DNA of 20,587 nucleotides from Hypsibius dujardini (lineage: Eukaryota; Tardigrada; Eutardigrada; Parachela; Hypsibiidae): contig LRSR01012846.1 in the NCBI GenBank assembly GCA_001579985.1, positions 1 through 20,587 on the forward strand. Reading direction: 5' to 3'. Positions 7,785 through 16,428 of the stretch are shown in pieces; the stretch's first letter is position 1, and each line of letters opens with the position of its first letter. The notes beneath the pieces were generated by a model, which saw nothing but the letters and a program-made list of their open reading frames with translations, had not been told where the DNA came from and searched no databases. The position numbers and the translations under genes are program-made.

Positions 7785-9970
7785 ATGTCTTCTGATTTTG
7801 AACTTTTTGCGCTGCATGAACGATGGGATCTTTTAGATGGATGCGTCGCGTTGCTCAACAGCGAATGGAAGCGGAGTCCAGAGGCCCGGTCAGCATTTAC
7901 TACTGTAGTGCCACGAGTACAACGGTCGTTTAAGCCCCGCCTCCGTCACTCGTGCCTCTCATGAGTTGGCACTCAGGCAACACACACTGGCCGAGTGCGC
8001 TGCCCGGTGTAAAAACTGACCGTTATAATCGTGGCACTTCAGTATTTACTCGTACTTCGTATCCGGTGTGACTTTCCTCAGTCAGAATCAAGGAATCGAT
8101 TGTTTGATTGACTGGATCATCAGAAATTCCGTTTTTCCAGTTTCCGCTTTTCAGGGCTCATTCGCTACGGAAATGCTCGGAAAAGTTTCCCATCTCACTT
8201 GTTATGATCCAGCGTCCCTTCGAGGACTCTGTAATATGCCTCCCTGCTGTTGTGGGCCATGCACGGCTCACGTTTATTATCGGGAAATCTGGAGCATGCT
8301 TCCTTGAATCAGGTTCTCGTTCCAGTATAAGCCCTTTTATCGTTCCTCAAATTGATCAGCAATTTTCTCACAGTTGTTGTTGATAAATCCAAGCGCCGTA
8401 AGGGACTGGGCCGCATTTTGATGGCCGAAACCGAGCGATTTGCAAAAAGGTGAGTTCGGTCGGTTGATTGATTGATTGGTCGGTCGGTTGATTGATTGAT
8501 TGGTCGGTCGGTTGATTGATTGATTGGTCGGTCGGTTGATTGATTGTTCGGTTGATTGATTGGTCGGTTGATTGATTGATTGATTGATTATCGGTTTATG
8601 GCTTTTTAAGAGTATGAATTATCCCTTAGCTATTCTTTTTACCGTGGCGGCTGATTGACATTTTATTTTTTAGTTAGCTGTCGTTATCACTTCCGGAGAT
8701 AATTTGGGACATAGTTGTGCCTATTTATATTTTCCCTGGAAACGTCCAGGAAAATGGACTAATTGGAGTTGCAACTTCATCAATCCAGGTTGCGTGGCCT
8801 AATGGTTAAGGCGTCTGACTTCGAATCAGAAGATTGAGGGTTCGACTCCCTTCGTGATCGATCTTTTGCTCTTTTTTGTTGTTGAAACCAGTCTTTGCAT
8901 TCGCCCTTAACTTTCATTCATTCAAGTTCTTGAACACAATCAACTACAGTAACGTCTTCTCAGCTTCGGCATCAACCACTTCTTAAAGTTTTTCACATCT
9001 TCAGCTTCAGGCGTTAGTTCTCTTAACAATCAATATGCTTATACTGCCGTGAAACCGCACGGAATACTGACTGTCTCGTGCAATGATCGTCATCTACATG
9101 ATTAATGTAATAATAACCATCGTCTCCACCATTACAGCCGAGGATATCGGGAATTTTTTCTAGCCACTCACGATGCTCAAGAGTTCTATAAAGTAAGCCC
9201 CTCAATCACCGAAAATTTATTTCATTTGCACCTCTGTAGAGTCAAAGTCCTGAGATTCGAACGGTCACGTGAGTTTATTTCGATCGAACCGTTTGCTCGG
9301 AGCCGGTCGTTGCTGCGATGGAGTTTGAGACAGTAAAGTAGAAACGACACTGTGACGTCGTTCGAATCTCAGGACTTTGACTGTACATTGAAATGAGTTG
9401 TACTGTATTGCATCGTGGAAGTTGTGGGAGCGACATTCGCTTCATGCTAGGGAACATCATTCAAAACGAACGCCGCTCCCACCACTTCCACGATGCAACA
9501 CAGTGTTGTCCGCCGGCGAAGCCGCTCATAAATGTTCTCGTTGCATCGTACAAAATAGGCGCTGGGATACGTATACTGCTCTCCCATCATGACCACTGGT
9601 TCAGCGTACAACCTTCTTCAGTCCACGCCAGTATGTCGTTTAGTGACCGAGACTTCTATCCTCCATATCAGACAACCGAGAGAGATCGATCAACGCTTCA
9701 CTGTTTCAGGCTGGCGGGCTGCTGGAAAAGATGTCCCTGACCAATTCAGTGAACACTGACCCGCTGTTTCACAAGACCTCAAGCCCTGTTGTTGAAGAGG
9801 ATTGTCCTGTGGAAAGAGAGTCTTTGGAGTCCAATCGACCGGAGGTCTCAAAACCTTCAGCGCCACCGCCACCTCCTCCCCCGCCGTCCTTGACTAAACC
9901 CTCCTCCTGTCGTCCAGTGATTGAGCATCACGCTTCCGTAACCGTCTACTGGATGACAAAGACTCTTTAA
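7785..9970 (+). CDS. NAA80: N-alpha-acetyltransferase 80 (actin N-terminal acetyltransferase, GNAT fold)
   Basis: Six exons: 7785-7888, 8155-8312, 8374-8449, 9138-9192, 9559-9630, 9710-9970; 241 aa, all phases consistent. NAA80 acetylates the processed N-terminus of actin in the cytosol using acetyl-CoA. The order of landmarks follows the family: ERWDLLDGC near residue 13, VVGHARL near 71, the acetyl-CoA loop RRKGLG at about 95-100, ATHDAQEFYK then LGY at about 122-135, an eight-proline run at about 207-214 and a C-terminal VYWMTKTL that resembles the FWMEKDI end of human NAA80. In the human enzyme the proline-rich segment binds profilin; the same role here is inferred. ATG at 7785 has A at -3. 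The first donor (GTCAGC) is weak, but the joined RAHSLRKC aligns well. Tail-to-tail with the SMYD gene. Confidence 0.92.
7902..8043. mobile_element. Short inverted-repeat element in NAA80 intron 1
   Basis: A 142-bp element with TIRs of about 26-30 bp: left ACTGTAGTGCCACGAG.., right reverse complement ACTGAAGTGCCACGAT... It is flanked by a perfect 7-bp direct repeat ATTTACT (7895-7901 and 8044-8050), 8 bp with one mismatch. That length suggests a hAT-like MITE; a TA-only duplication is also possible because TA lies at both ends. It starts 13 bp after the exon 1 donor. Confidence 0.75.
8456..8590. repeat. (GATT)n array with 24-bp higher-order units
   Basis: Blocks of TTGATTGATTGATTGG alternate with TCGGTCGG, giving a period near 24 bp over the first copies, then a purer TTGA run. 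It starts directly after the exon 3 donor of NAA80. Confidence 0.9.
8788..8860 (+). tRNA. tRNA-Arg (anticodon UCG), nested in NAA80 intron 3
   Basis: This 73-nt cloverleaf has anticodon stem TCTGA/TCAGA (8814-8818, 8826-8830), loop CTTCGAA with anticodon TCG at 8821-8823, and T-loop TTCGACT. The A box TGGCCTAATGG (8795-8805) and B box GGTTCGACTCC (8839-8849) are intact. No intron is present and CCA is not encoded. The acceptor stem GGTTGCG/CGTGATC pairs at all seven positions but uses three G-U or U-G wobbles. It lies on the same strand as the host gene. Confidence 0.96.
8864..8877 (+). terminator. RNA polymerase III terminator of the tRNA
   Basis: A TTTT run at 8864-8867 and a T6 run at 8872-8877 follow the tRNA 3' end within 20 bp. 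Confidence 0.85.
9239..9383. mobile_element. MITE-like inverted-repeat element in NAA80 intron 4
   Basis: The ends are near-perfect inverted repeats (AGTCAAAGTCCTGAGATTCG on the left, its complement on the right) with pairing to about 35 bp. The element is about 145 bp and is bounded by TA (TGTA on the left, TGTA on the right). It has no coding capacity. TA boundaries fit a Tc1/mariner-derived MITE. No second copy exists in this window. Confidence 0.75.
9401..9505 (-). repeat. Long hairpin (39-bp arms, 27-nt loop) in NAA80 intron 4
   Basis: Arms 9401-9439 and 9467-9505 are inverted copies matching at 34 of 39 positions. In RNA from the minus strand three of the five differences become G-U pairs, leaving two mismatches; on the plus strand three become A-C mismatches. 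It may be a foldback element (TTGT flanks both sides) or a small-RNA precursor. No expression evidence is available. Confidence 0.7.
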
Positions 9971-10114
9971 CATAGGTACATGATCGGGTCACTTCAAATG
10001 GAAGACACAAGTCAGGCCAAATTGCATGTCTGAATATTGCATGAGGTAAGACTGCCTCCTTATTCTTCGTCTGCGAGTGATTCTTCGTAAACAAAAACAG
10101 TCAACGTCACGATG

Positions 10115-10124
10115 AATAAATAAA
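10115..10124 (+). promoter_or_regulatory. Polyadenylation signal of NAA80 (two overlapping AATAAA)
   Basis: AATAAA occurs at 10115-10120 and 10119-10124, about 150 bp after the NAA80 stop and about 16 bp before the stop codon of the convergent SMYD gene. Confidence 0.7.
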
Positions 10125-10139
10125 CAATTATCAATCATG

Positions 10140-12529
10140 TTAGGACTTGGGCATCTTTGGTAGTTTGTTGGTCATATGCTGCAAGTGCTTCATCTGCGGG
10201 ATCTGCACATCCTTTACGTTGAGCATGTCCTTGTACACGGGATGGTCCTTGCCGTGCGTCACCCGTAGGATCGTTTCCGCTTCCTCCAGCGATTTGGCCG
10301 CCTCGTCCAGCAACTGCGAGGCCAACTGGAAGCCGCCTTGTAGGACCAGTCGGATGCCCAGGAACGCGGAGAAGCCGTGGTAGTAGCGGTAGGCCTCCGT
10401 CTCCTCCAGGTAGAGCTTCCATCCGAGCGGGGAGTCGTGGTCGGCCAGGTGGACTGCGAGTTTGATGTAGAAGACATTCAGCGGATGGATTGTGCTTTTG
10501 ATTTTGTGGTACAGCTGGGTGATTTCCTGGTTGGATGCCTTTTGTTGTTCCACCAGCTCGGGGGACGATTCGGCATTCTCGAACAATGCTGTGTAGGCTG
10601 CCACCTGTAAATGATAAGGACATTTTGAAATAAATGTCCTTTGTCAATCTCTTGCCCGTCAAAAGTTCGTCTGCTTCATTTGCTCTGCTTTTTTGTGTCC
10701 TTATCCGTCTTTGCTGATGGGCTTGTTACTTTTTCTGTCTACGGTCTGCCTATCGTATCTCTCTTTTGCTTACTTTCACTGCATCTACTTTACCAAGATG
10801 ATGCTGTACCTTCTCGTTGATTTCGCTCAACAGACTGACCGCTCCCCTCACGTAGGTATCCTTCCCAGTCATCTCCATCCGGCACTTGGTACACGGCAAC
10901 GGGATGAACTTGGCCGTACAGGGGATCGCCCCGCCACAGCCCTTCTCCGGACACCACAAACTCCGCATCATGTTGTCGCGATTCTCGTCCAGACAGAACG
11001 CACACTGACATTCGAAGTAGTAGTGCTCCTTCAACGTGGCTCTCCGCTGCGGCGTCATCTCCATGGAATTGCAGTAGCAGATGCGGACGTCTTCAATGCT
11101 GGCGATGTCTTCCAGGGCGGTCACCACGATCTGGCATCCGTCGCGGATCATGTAGTCGGCGTTCGGTTTGCATGCCTAGGAAGACGTCAAGGTTGGCCGA
11201 TGCGGTTGCTGCTTTTGTCTGGATACTTACGTGATCGAACCGCGTAGCACCCAGCGGAAGTGCCGCTCCGATTCCGTACGGCCAAGCCCCGTCGTACAAC
11301 GTCATGGCGTTGACGATGAGCTTGCTGTAGGCATTTTTAAGGACGTTCTTATCAGTCGGCATGTTCTCTTTGCCCAGGAAGGCAACCAACTTTTCGATGA
11401 TGTAGGTAAAGGCCGTTATTTGAAGCACTGAAGATTCGATCTGTTGAAAAGATCATTTACCGAGAAAGTCTTTTGATCCTCTGCATATTTGTCTAGGTGT
11501 CTGGCCGCAAACTGTCCGTGCTGGTATTGTCTTATCTTATTATAGAATGTATTTGTTTATCTCTCTGAGTGTCTGTCTGTCTGTCTGTCTGTCTATCTGT
11601 CTGTCTGTCTGTCTGTCTGCCTGCCTGCCTGCCTGCCTGTCTCTCTATCTGTCTGTGTCTGTCTGTCTGTTTATCTTCCTGCCTGCCTGACTGTCTCTCT
11701 GTCTGCCTCTCCGTTTGTCTGTCTGCTCTCTCCTTGTCTGATTGTGACCTGATGGAGTGTCTGTCACTTTATGCTTTTGTGTCCGTTTTCTCATGGGCTG
11801 CTTTTATTTGTCACTCCAATTCATCAACGGGAAGTTGTTTGGTAATGGTGAAAATAGGATGGGTACGCGGCAGCATGCGTTATGGTATCAACTCACCGAT
11901 GCCGAAAGGACAGGAAGGGGATTGGGGTGGGCATTCGAGCTTTCGGAGGGAATTTTGATTTGGGAAAGGAGTTGGACCTGGGACCAGAATTTCCATTCAG
12001 TGCAGGTGACCGGGGAAGGAGAAACCAAGGGAAGGATGGGATCATAAATGCTCAAAACGGGTGGGAGTCATGCCGAAATCGCGAGCCATTGTGAAATTCC
12101 GTGGATCACTTACCTGGTCAGCATGAGTGCAGAGCGAATCGTAAGTCCGCTCGGACGGCGGTATGCAGGCATCTGGCGGATCAGAACGTTCTCCTCTGGC
12201 GAGTTTCATCAGAATCCTCGCCAGCAGTCGGATGTTGCATTCCGGAATGTCGGCACCACTCTTGAGAGCCAATGACAGGCGGTTGCACTCCACCTTGTGG
12301 TCCTTCCACGCTGACTTAGCGCATTTGCCGTCGCAGTAATGGGCAAAGAGGCATTGTGTGCATCGCCTGAGCTTTTGATCTGCTTTCTCAATTGGTCTGA
12401 AAAGGTGGAAAATGTGTTGATCGATGATACAACTAGCGAGTAGATCTGGGGGCAAACGTAGTAGTACAAGTAAAGTAGACAGACAGACAGATAGACAGAC
12501 AGGCGGACTGACAGACAGACAGACAGACA

Positions 12530-12576
<47 letters not shown>

Positions 12577-12766
12577 AAGGGATAATCACAGCACGTTGGA
12601 AAGACAGGACGAAGCCACTGGAGGACTATTAGCAGAGTCAGGGTACTTCCCTCCAACGACCTTACCTCCGGAAACAAAAATGGCAGTATGCAGATTTATG
12701 CTTATCTTCCAGGACATATGCCCACGGTCTGTTCCTCATAATGATGTCGCCTTTTTGGTATGACAT
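10140..12766 (-). CDS. SMYD3-like: SET and MYND domain lysine methyltransferase, SMYD3-like
   Basis: Five exons on the minus strand: 12766-12666, 12396-12114, 11440-11231, 11175-10774, 10604-10140; 486 aa, phases 2,0,0,0. SMYD enzymes use S-adenosylmethionine to methylate lysines on histones or cytosolic proteins. A complete MYND zinc finger spans about residues 28-71, with C28, C31, C46, C49, C55, C59, H67 and C71; the first two cysteines come from exon 1. The SET C-lobe has FDHACKPN at about 196-203, then RICYCN and the post-SET FECQCAFC. A helical TPR-like C-terminus follows, with RVTHGKDHPVY near its end as in SMYD2/3. Odd points: the N-terminal SET strand with the usual GRGLRA-type motif is not found upstream of the ATG (in-frame TGA 18 bp before), and the NHSC motif reads DHAC. 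An unseen 5' exon or real loss are both possible. Confidence 0.88.
11571..11735. repeat. (CTGT)n array in SMYD intron 2
   Basis: Interrupted CTGT/CTGC units on the plus strand inside the 673-bp intron 11441-12113; the transcript sense is ACAG. Confidence 0.92.
12477..12576. repeat. (ACAG)n array in SMYD intron 1
   Basis: GACA units with a few interruptions inside the intron 12397-12665; the transcript sense is CTGT, opposite to the array in intron 2. Confidence 0.92.
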
Positions 12767-13550
12767 TTTGTTTAGGATGGTTAATCACAACTTCAAGCAA
12801 AATGGGATAGAAACCTAGCTCGTGGTACTGTAGCACTAATATTCCAACAACGCGGATTGAATGTTGAGAAAGACTCGCTGGATTTTGTGCATTGACTGCA
12901 GCGTGGCTGCTGTAGGGTTGTCTTAAGCTGTCCCAGACGACTGGTTACGTTTGCTCTAGATTCTCGCTCGATCCCGATTTAGAATACGATTGCGTGTCTC
13001 ATATTTTTTGAGTGCTCTACCACCGACCGACATCTCGACAAACAACCCGCTGTCTGTTAATACGAAACTCGCCTAACATCGTCCTCTGTAATGTGTACAT
13101 CAGTCGCGACGGATTCTGCGTTGGTTAAGCTGTAGATGTTGCCATTAAATAACATGTAATTGCCTCTTGTCTGCATTAATGTCGATGAAAAATTGTTTGC
13201 TCCATCAAAGCGGGACGCAAACAAACACGCACCGCTTTTATCGTTAAAAGCAAAAGGCAGTTCAAGGTTCTCCAAGATATCGGAACGATATAGTCTACTG
13301 TCCTCGTAGTGTACAGCATAGGGTGCTCCGAATCCGCTGTTTCATGATAACTAACAACAAAGGGTAGAGACACTTTTACCTATTCCCGTCATGATAGCCG
13401 GCTGGTGTTTGAGACGGCGCCGTGCGGGGGGCGAAACTGCTGTGATGAACTTTTCCCCAAAAACATAGCATCCTTCCGTATGTTTGACTTCACCGATCTC
13501 AATACACGTGTTGTGTTTTCCTTGTGTGGATTCCACAACCGAACGCTGGG
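12767..13550. other. Divergent intergenic region between SMYD and G-alpha
   Basis: This 784-bp spacer lies between two genes read outward, so it should hold both promoters. The part from about 13330 to 13550 is homologous to about 15940-16159 upstream of the pseudogene. No clear core promoter element is recognised. Confidence 0.55.
13057..13336 (-). other. Open minus-strand frame of uncertain status
   Basis: About 93 codons are open from just after a TGA at about 13340 to the stop at 13057, with mixed, non-repetitive composition (for example NLELPFAFNDKSGACLF). A second open stretch (13536-13380, GKHNTCIEIGEVKHTEGCYV) lies just upstream but cannot be joined in phase by a plausible intron. 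It could be part of an unrecognised gene, a pseudogene, or chance. I cannot assign a function. Confidence 0.2.
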
Positions 13551-13750
13551 ATGTGTGACTGTTTGGTGACCCGGACGCCGGAGGAGCGTTTGTTACGGAC
13601 GGTTAGTTCGGCCATCGACAAGGAATTGAAAGATACGATGCGGGAGATGCGAAGCACGGTGAAGTTGCTGCTTCTGGGAGCTGGGGAGGCTGGTAAGCAG
13701 TCGAAGAGCTATATAGACACATAGGCAAGCAGTCAGACAGACAGACAGGC

Positions 13751-13785
<35 letters not shown>

Positions 13786-14526
13786 CAGTCAGACAAGCAG
13801 ACAGAACAGGCAGGACTGACGGACAATGACAGATAAGGACCACTAGTCAGACAAGCAAAACAGACAAACATACAAGCAGACAGACAAGCAGACGGAACAG
13901 GCAGGACTGACGGACAATGACAGATAACGATTCTCTCTCACGAAGGCTGTACTGAACCAGATATTGCCTACCTGCTGTTTTAGGCAAGTCGACCATGATG
14001 AAGCAGATGAAGATCCATCACGAAAAGGGATTCAGCCCAGAAGAACGGGAAAGTTACACGCCCCATATTCACTCCAACTTGCGCGAAGCCATGGTCATTT
14101 TAACCCAGGCTCGGCAACGGTTCGAATACCCCCTCAGCCGGCCCGAAAACGCCCCACTGGAAGTGCTGATCCTCCCCACCGAGCCCGAGTCCCTGGAAGC
14201 ACCGGTCATACTCACTGAAGAAGTCCTGACCGCTATCGCTACTTTAGAGCAAGACTCTGGAATTCAGCTGGCATTTGAACGCCGCAAAGACATCCAACTT
14301 AACGATTCGGCGGAGTACTTTATGAGTCGATTGAAAGCGGTCCAAACACCCGGTTACATTCCCGATCAGGACGATGTTTTGAGAGTACGCGTTCGCACTA
14401 CCGGCATCAGTAAGTTCAGGCAGGCAGGCAGGCAGGCAGCTGTGCAGACATGCTGGCAGACATGCAGACCGACAGTCAGACAGACAAACAAACAGATAGA
14501 TAGACAGACAGGCAGGCAGCCAGACT

Positions 14527-14567
<41 letters not shown>

Positions 14568-15223
14568 CCAGCCAGCCAAGCAGACAGACAGCCAAGCAGG
14601 TCGGCCGGCAAGCAGGCAGAACGACAGGCAAGCAGGCAGACAGACGTACGGACGTGCATATAGGCAGATAATATCAGTGGTCATGTATTAACAACAGATA
14701 TATTTTAGATGAGTACCAGTTCTCGGTGAAGACTGCCAAATTTCGAATCGTCGACGTGGGCGGTCAACGGACAGAACGCCGCAAATGGATCCACTGCTTT
14801 GAGGGCGTCAACTACATCTTCTACGTGGCATCCCTGTCGGACTACCACAAACCGTTGAAGGAGGACCGGCGGGTGAATCGGATGACGGAGAGCCTGGCAC
14901 TCTTCCGGGTGATCTTAAAAGAGAAGACGCTTCGGAATTCCGCTGTGATATTGTTCCTGAACAAGTTGGACTTGTTTGAGCAGGAAATTGATGCGTACGA
15001 TTTGCGGGATTACTTTGATGACTACACTGGGCCCGCGCATAACGCTTCGGCCGCGAAGGAATTCATCGTGGAGAAGTACAAGGCGTGCAATGAGGAGCCG
15101 CATCGGTCGGTCTTCCATCACTTTACCTGCGCTGTGGACACGGAGCAGTTTCAGAGGATCTTCAAGACGGTGTACTTTGACATTCTGAATATGGCCACGC
15201 GTGACGGCTCAGCGCCCATATAA
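13551..15223 (+). CDS. Heterotrimeric G-protein alpha subunit, divergent
   Basis: Three exons: 13551-13692, 13984-14409, 14709-15223; 360 aa, both introns phase 1. G-alpha subunits bind GTP at the inner plasma membrane and relay signals from seven-transmembrane receptors. Visible motifs: P-loop GAGEAGKST at about 43-51 (consensus GAGESGKST, Ser to Ala), helical domain with LNDSAEYF, switch I RVRVRTTGI with the catalytic Arg near 183, switch II DVGGQR with the catalytic Gln near 209, FLNKLD as the NKxD motif and TCAVDTE as the TCAT-type loop. Odd points: the protein starts MCDC, so Gly2 for myristoylation is absent while two cysteines remain for possible palmitoylation, and the C-terminal receptor-contact tail reads NMATRDGSAPI, unlike the usual NNLKxCGLF-type ends. 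The subfamily (Gi/o, Gq, G12) cannot be fixed by eye. A broken tandem copy follows. Confidence 0.94.
13736..13930. repeat. (CAGA)n array with a 48-bp direct duplication in G-alpha intron 1
   Basis: CAGA units dominate 13736-13800. A block containing GGCAGGACTGACGGACAATG occurs twice, ending at about 13838 and 13928, period about 90 bp. Confidence 0.88.
14416..14650. repeat. (CAGA/CAGG)n array in G-alpha intron 2
   Basis: Interrupted CAGG, CAGA and CAGC units fill most of the 299-bp intron 14410-14708, starting a few bases after the donor. Confidence 0.92.
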
Positions 15224-15375
15224 TCGAAGAATTAATTCTGCTCAAGTTTTCCCATCAAGTTTCCTACTACTCTTTGCTCTGTTCTTTTGTCTTTGCTCTG
15301 TTCTTTTGTCGCTGAGTTTGTTTGACTGTCGCACAGGCTGTGCAGAGTAGCCCCAAAATGAAGATAGTACTTATA
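15224..15375. other. 3' flank of the G-alpha gene
   Basis: No AATAAA is seen between the stop codon and the MITE. There is a direct duplication of TTTGCTCTGTTCTTTTGTC at about 15273-15310. The nearest AATAAA-like signal (AAAATAAATAAG, about 15538-15549) lies inside the downstream MITE. Confidence 0.5.
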
Positions 15376-15689
15376 CACACATGGTCTCAATTTTCGGTGG
15401 CAGAGTTCGAGCCATCAAAGTGGTCTGAGTTTGAGCCACTTTTGGCTAGAACTTGCCACTGCTTTCTCCTGGATCTTTGATTTAACGCCCGGCTCAGCGG
15501 GAAAAATTAGATTGAGCAAGCTGCTCTGAATTCCGTTAAAATAAATAAGTTCAATCAATCGATCAATCAAGTAAAGCCTGCATGGTCAGCTGTGGTCAAG
15601 AGCGCGTGCGCGCGGTGACTTAATTCGGCTCGAACTCGGACCAACCTTTTTGGCTTAAAGTTTGCCACCCAAAATTGTGGCCATGTGTG
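15376..15689 (+). mobile_element. MITE-like non-autonomous DNA transposon, copy B
   Basis: A 314-bp element flanked by TA (15374-15375 and 15690-15691), collinear with copy A at 6815-7131 and roughly 85-90% identical by eye. Its ends are CACACATGG and CCATGTGTG, followed inward by the same GGTGGCA arms. It lies between the G-alpha gene and its pseudogene copy. Confidence 0.87.
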
Positions 15690-15691
15690 TA

Positions 15692-16159
15692 CTTGAGTAT
15701 AGAAATGCATGTGGCGGTTTTGGGATATCCGACAAGAACTTCGTTATTGAGGCGGTTGAAAGTGAAAATGGTGAGTCACTTGTGACGCTGACGGATGAAG
15801 AGACATGATACAAATTGTACCTTGTAGAGGTTGTTCCAATACACCTCTACTCTTAGTCTCCTATTTCATTCGGCTTGCCTTTGTTATAGTTGGACGACCT
15901 TGCTAACATCTTAAACTTCTGATTAAATATACACGTGCAACCCGTTTCACGATATTTAACAACAAATAGCAGAGGGACTTTTACACGTTCCCTTTCCCCA
16001 TCACGATAGCCGACTGGTGTTGGAGACAGCAGTGGGTGCGGCGTAGTTGTAGATGAATGAAGCACCTTCTCCCATAAACATAGCATCCTTCCGCGATTTC
16101 TTCCACTGATCTACATATGTGATGTTTTCCTTGTGTATGTTCCACAACGGACCGTTGGG
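15692..16159. other. Region upstream of the G-alpha pseudogene
   Basis: From about 15940 this region aligns with the upstream flank of the intact gene (for example AACATAGCATCCTTCCG at about 16077 and 13464). It therefore marks the left part of the tandem duplication. No separate gene is supported. Confidence 0.6.
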
Positions 16160-16373
16160 ATGTGCGACTGATTGGGGGTGACTCGAATGTGGGACGAACG
16201 TTTTTTACGCGCGATTAGTTTGACTATCGACAAGGAATTAAAGGATACCATGCGGGAGATGCGAAGTACGGTGAAGTTGCTGGTTCTCAGGGCTGGGGAA
16301 GCAGGTAAACAGCCGAAGAGCAAGATAGACAGATAAGCAGGCAGGCGGGCGACAGGCATACAGGCAGGCAGGC

Positions 16374-16428
<55 letters not shown>

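Noticed and set aside
8068-8307. 79-codon plus-strand frame with a cysteine-rich end (MPPCCCGPC)
   Set aside because: It is the wrong frame of NAA80 exon 2; the other frame gives VVGHARL and joins in phase with neighbours.
10135-10662. 175-codon minus-strand frame
   Set aside because: Shadow frame of SMYD exon 5, whose correct frame carries the conserved HGKDHP motif.
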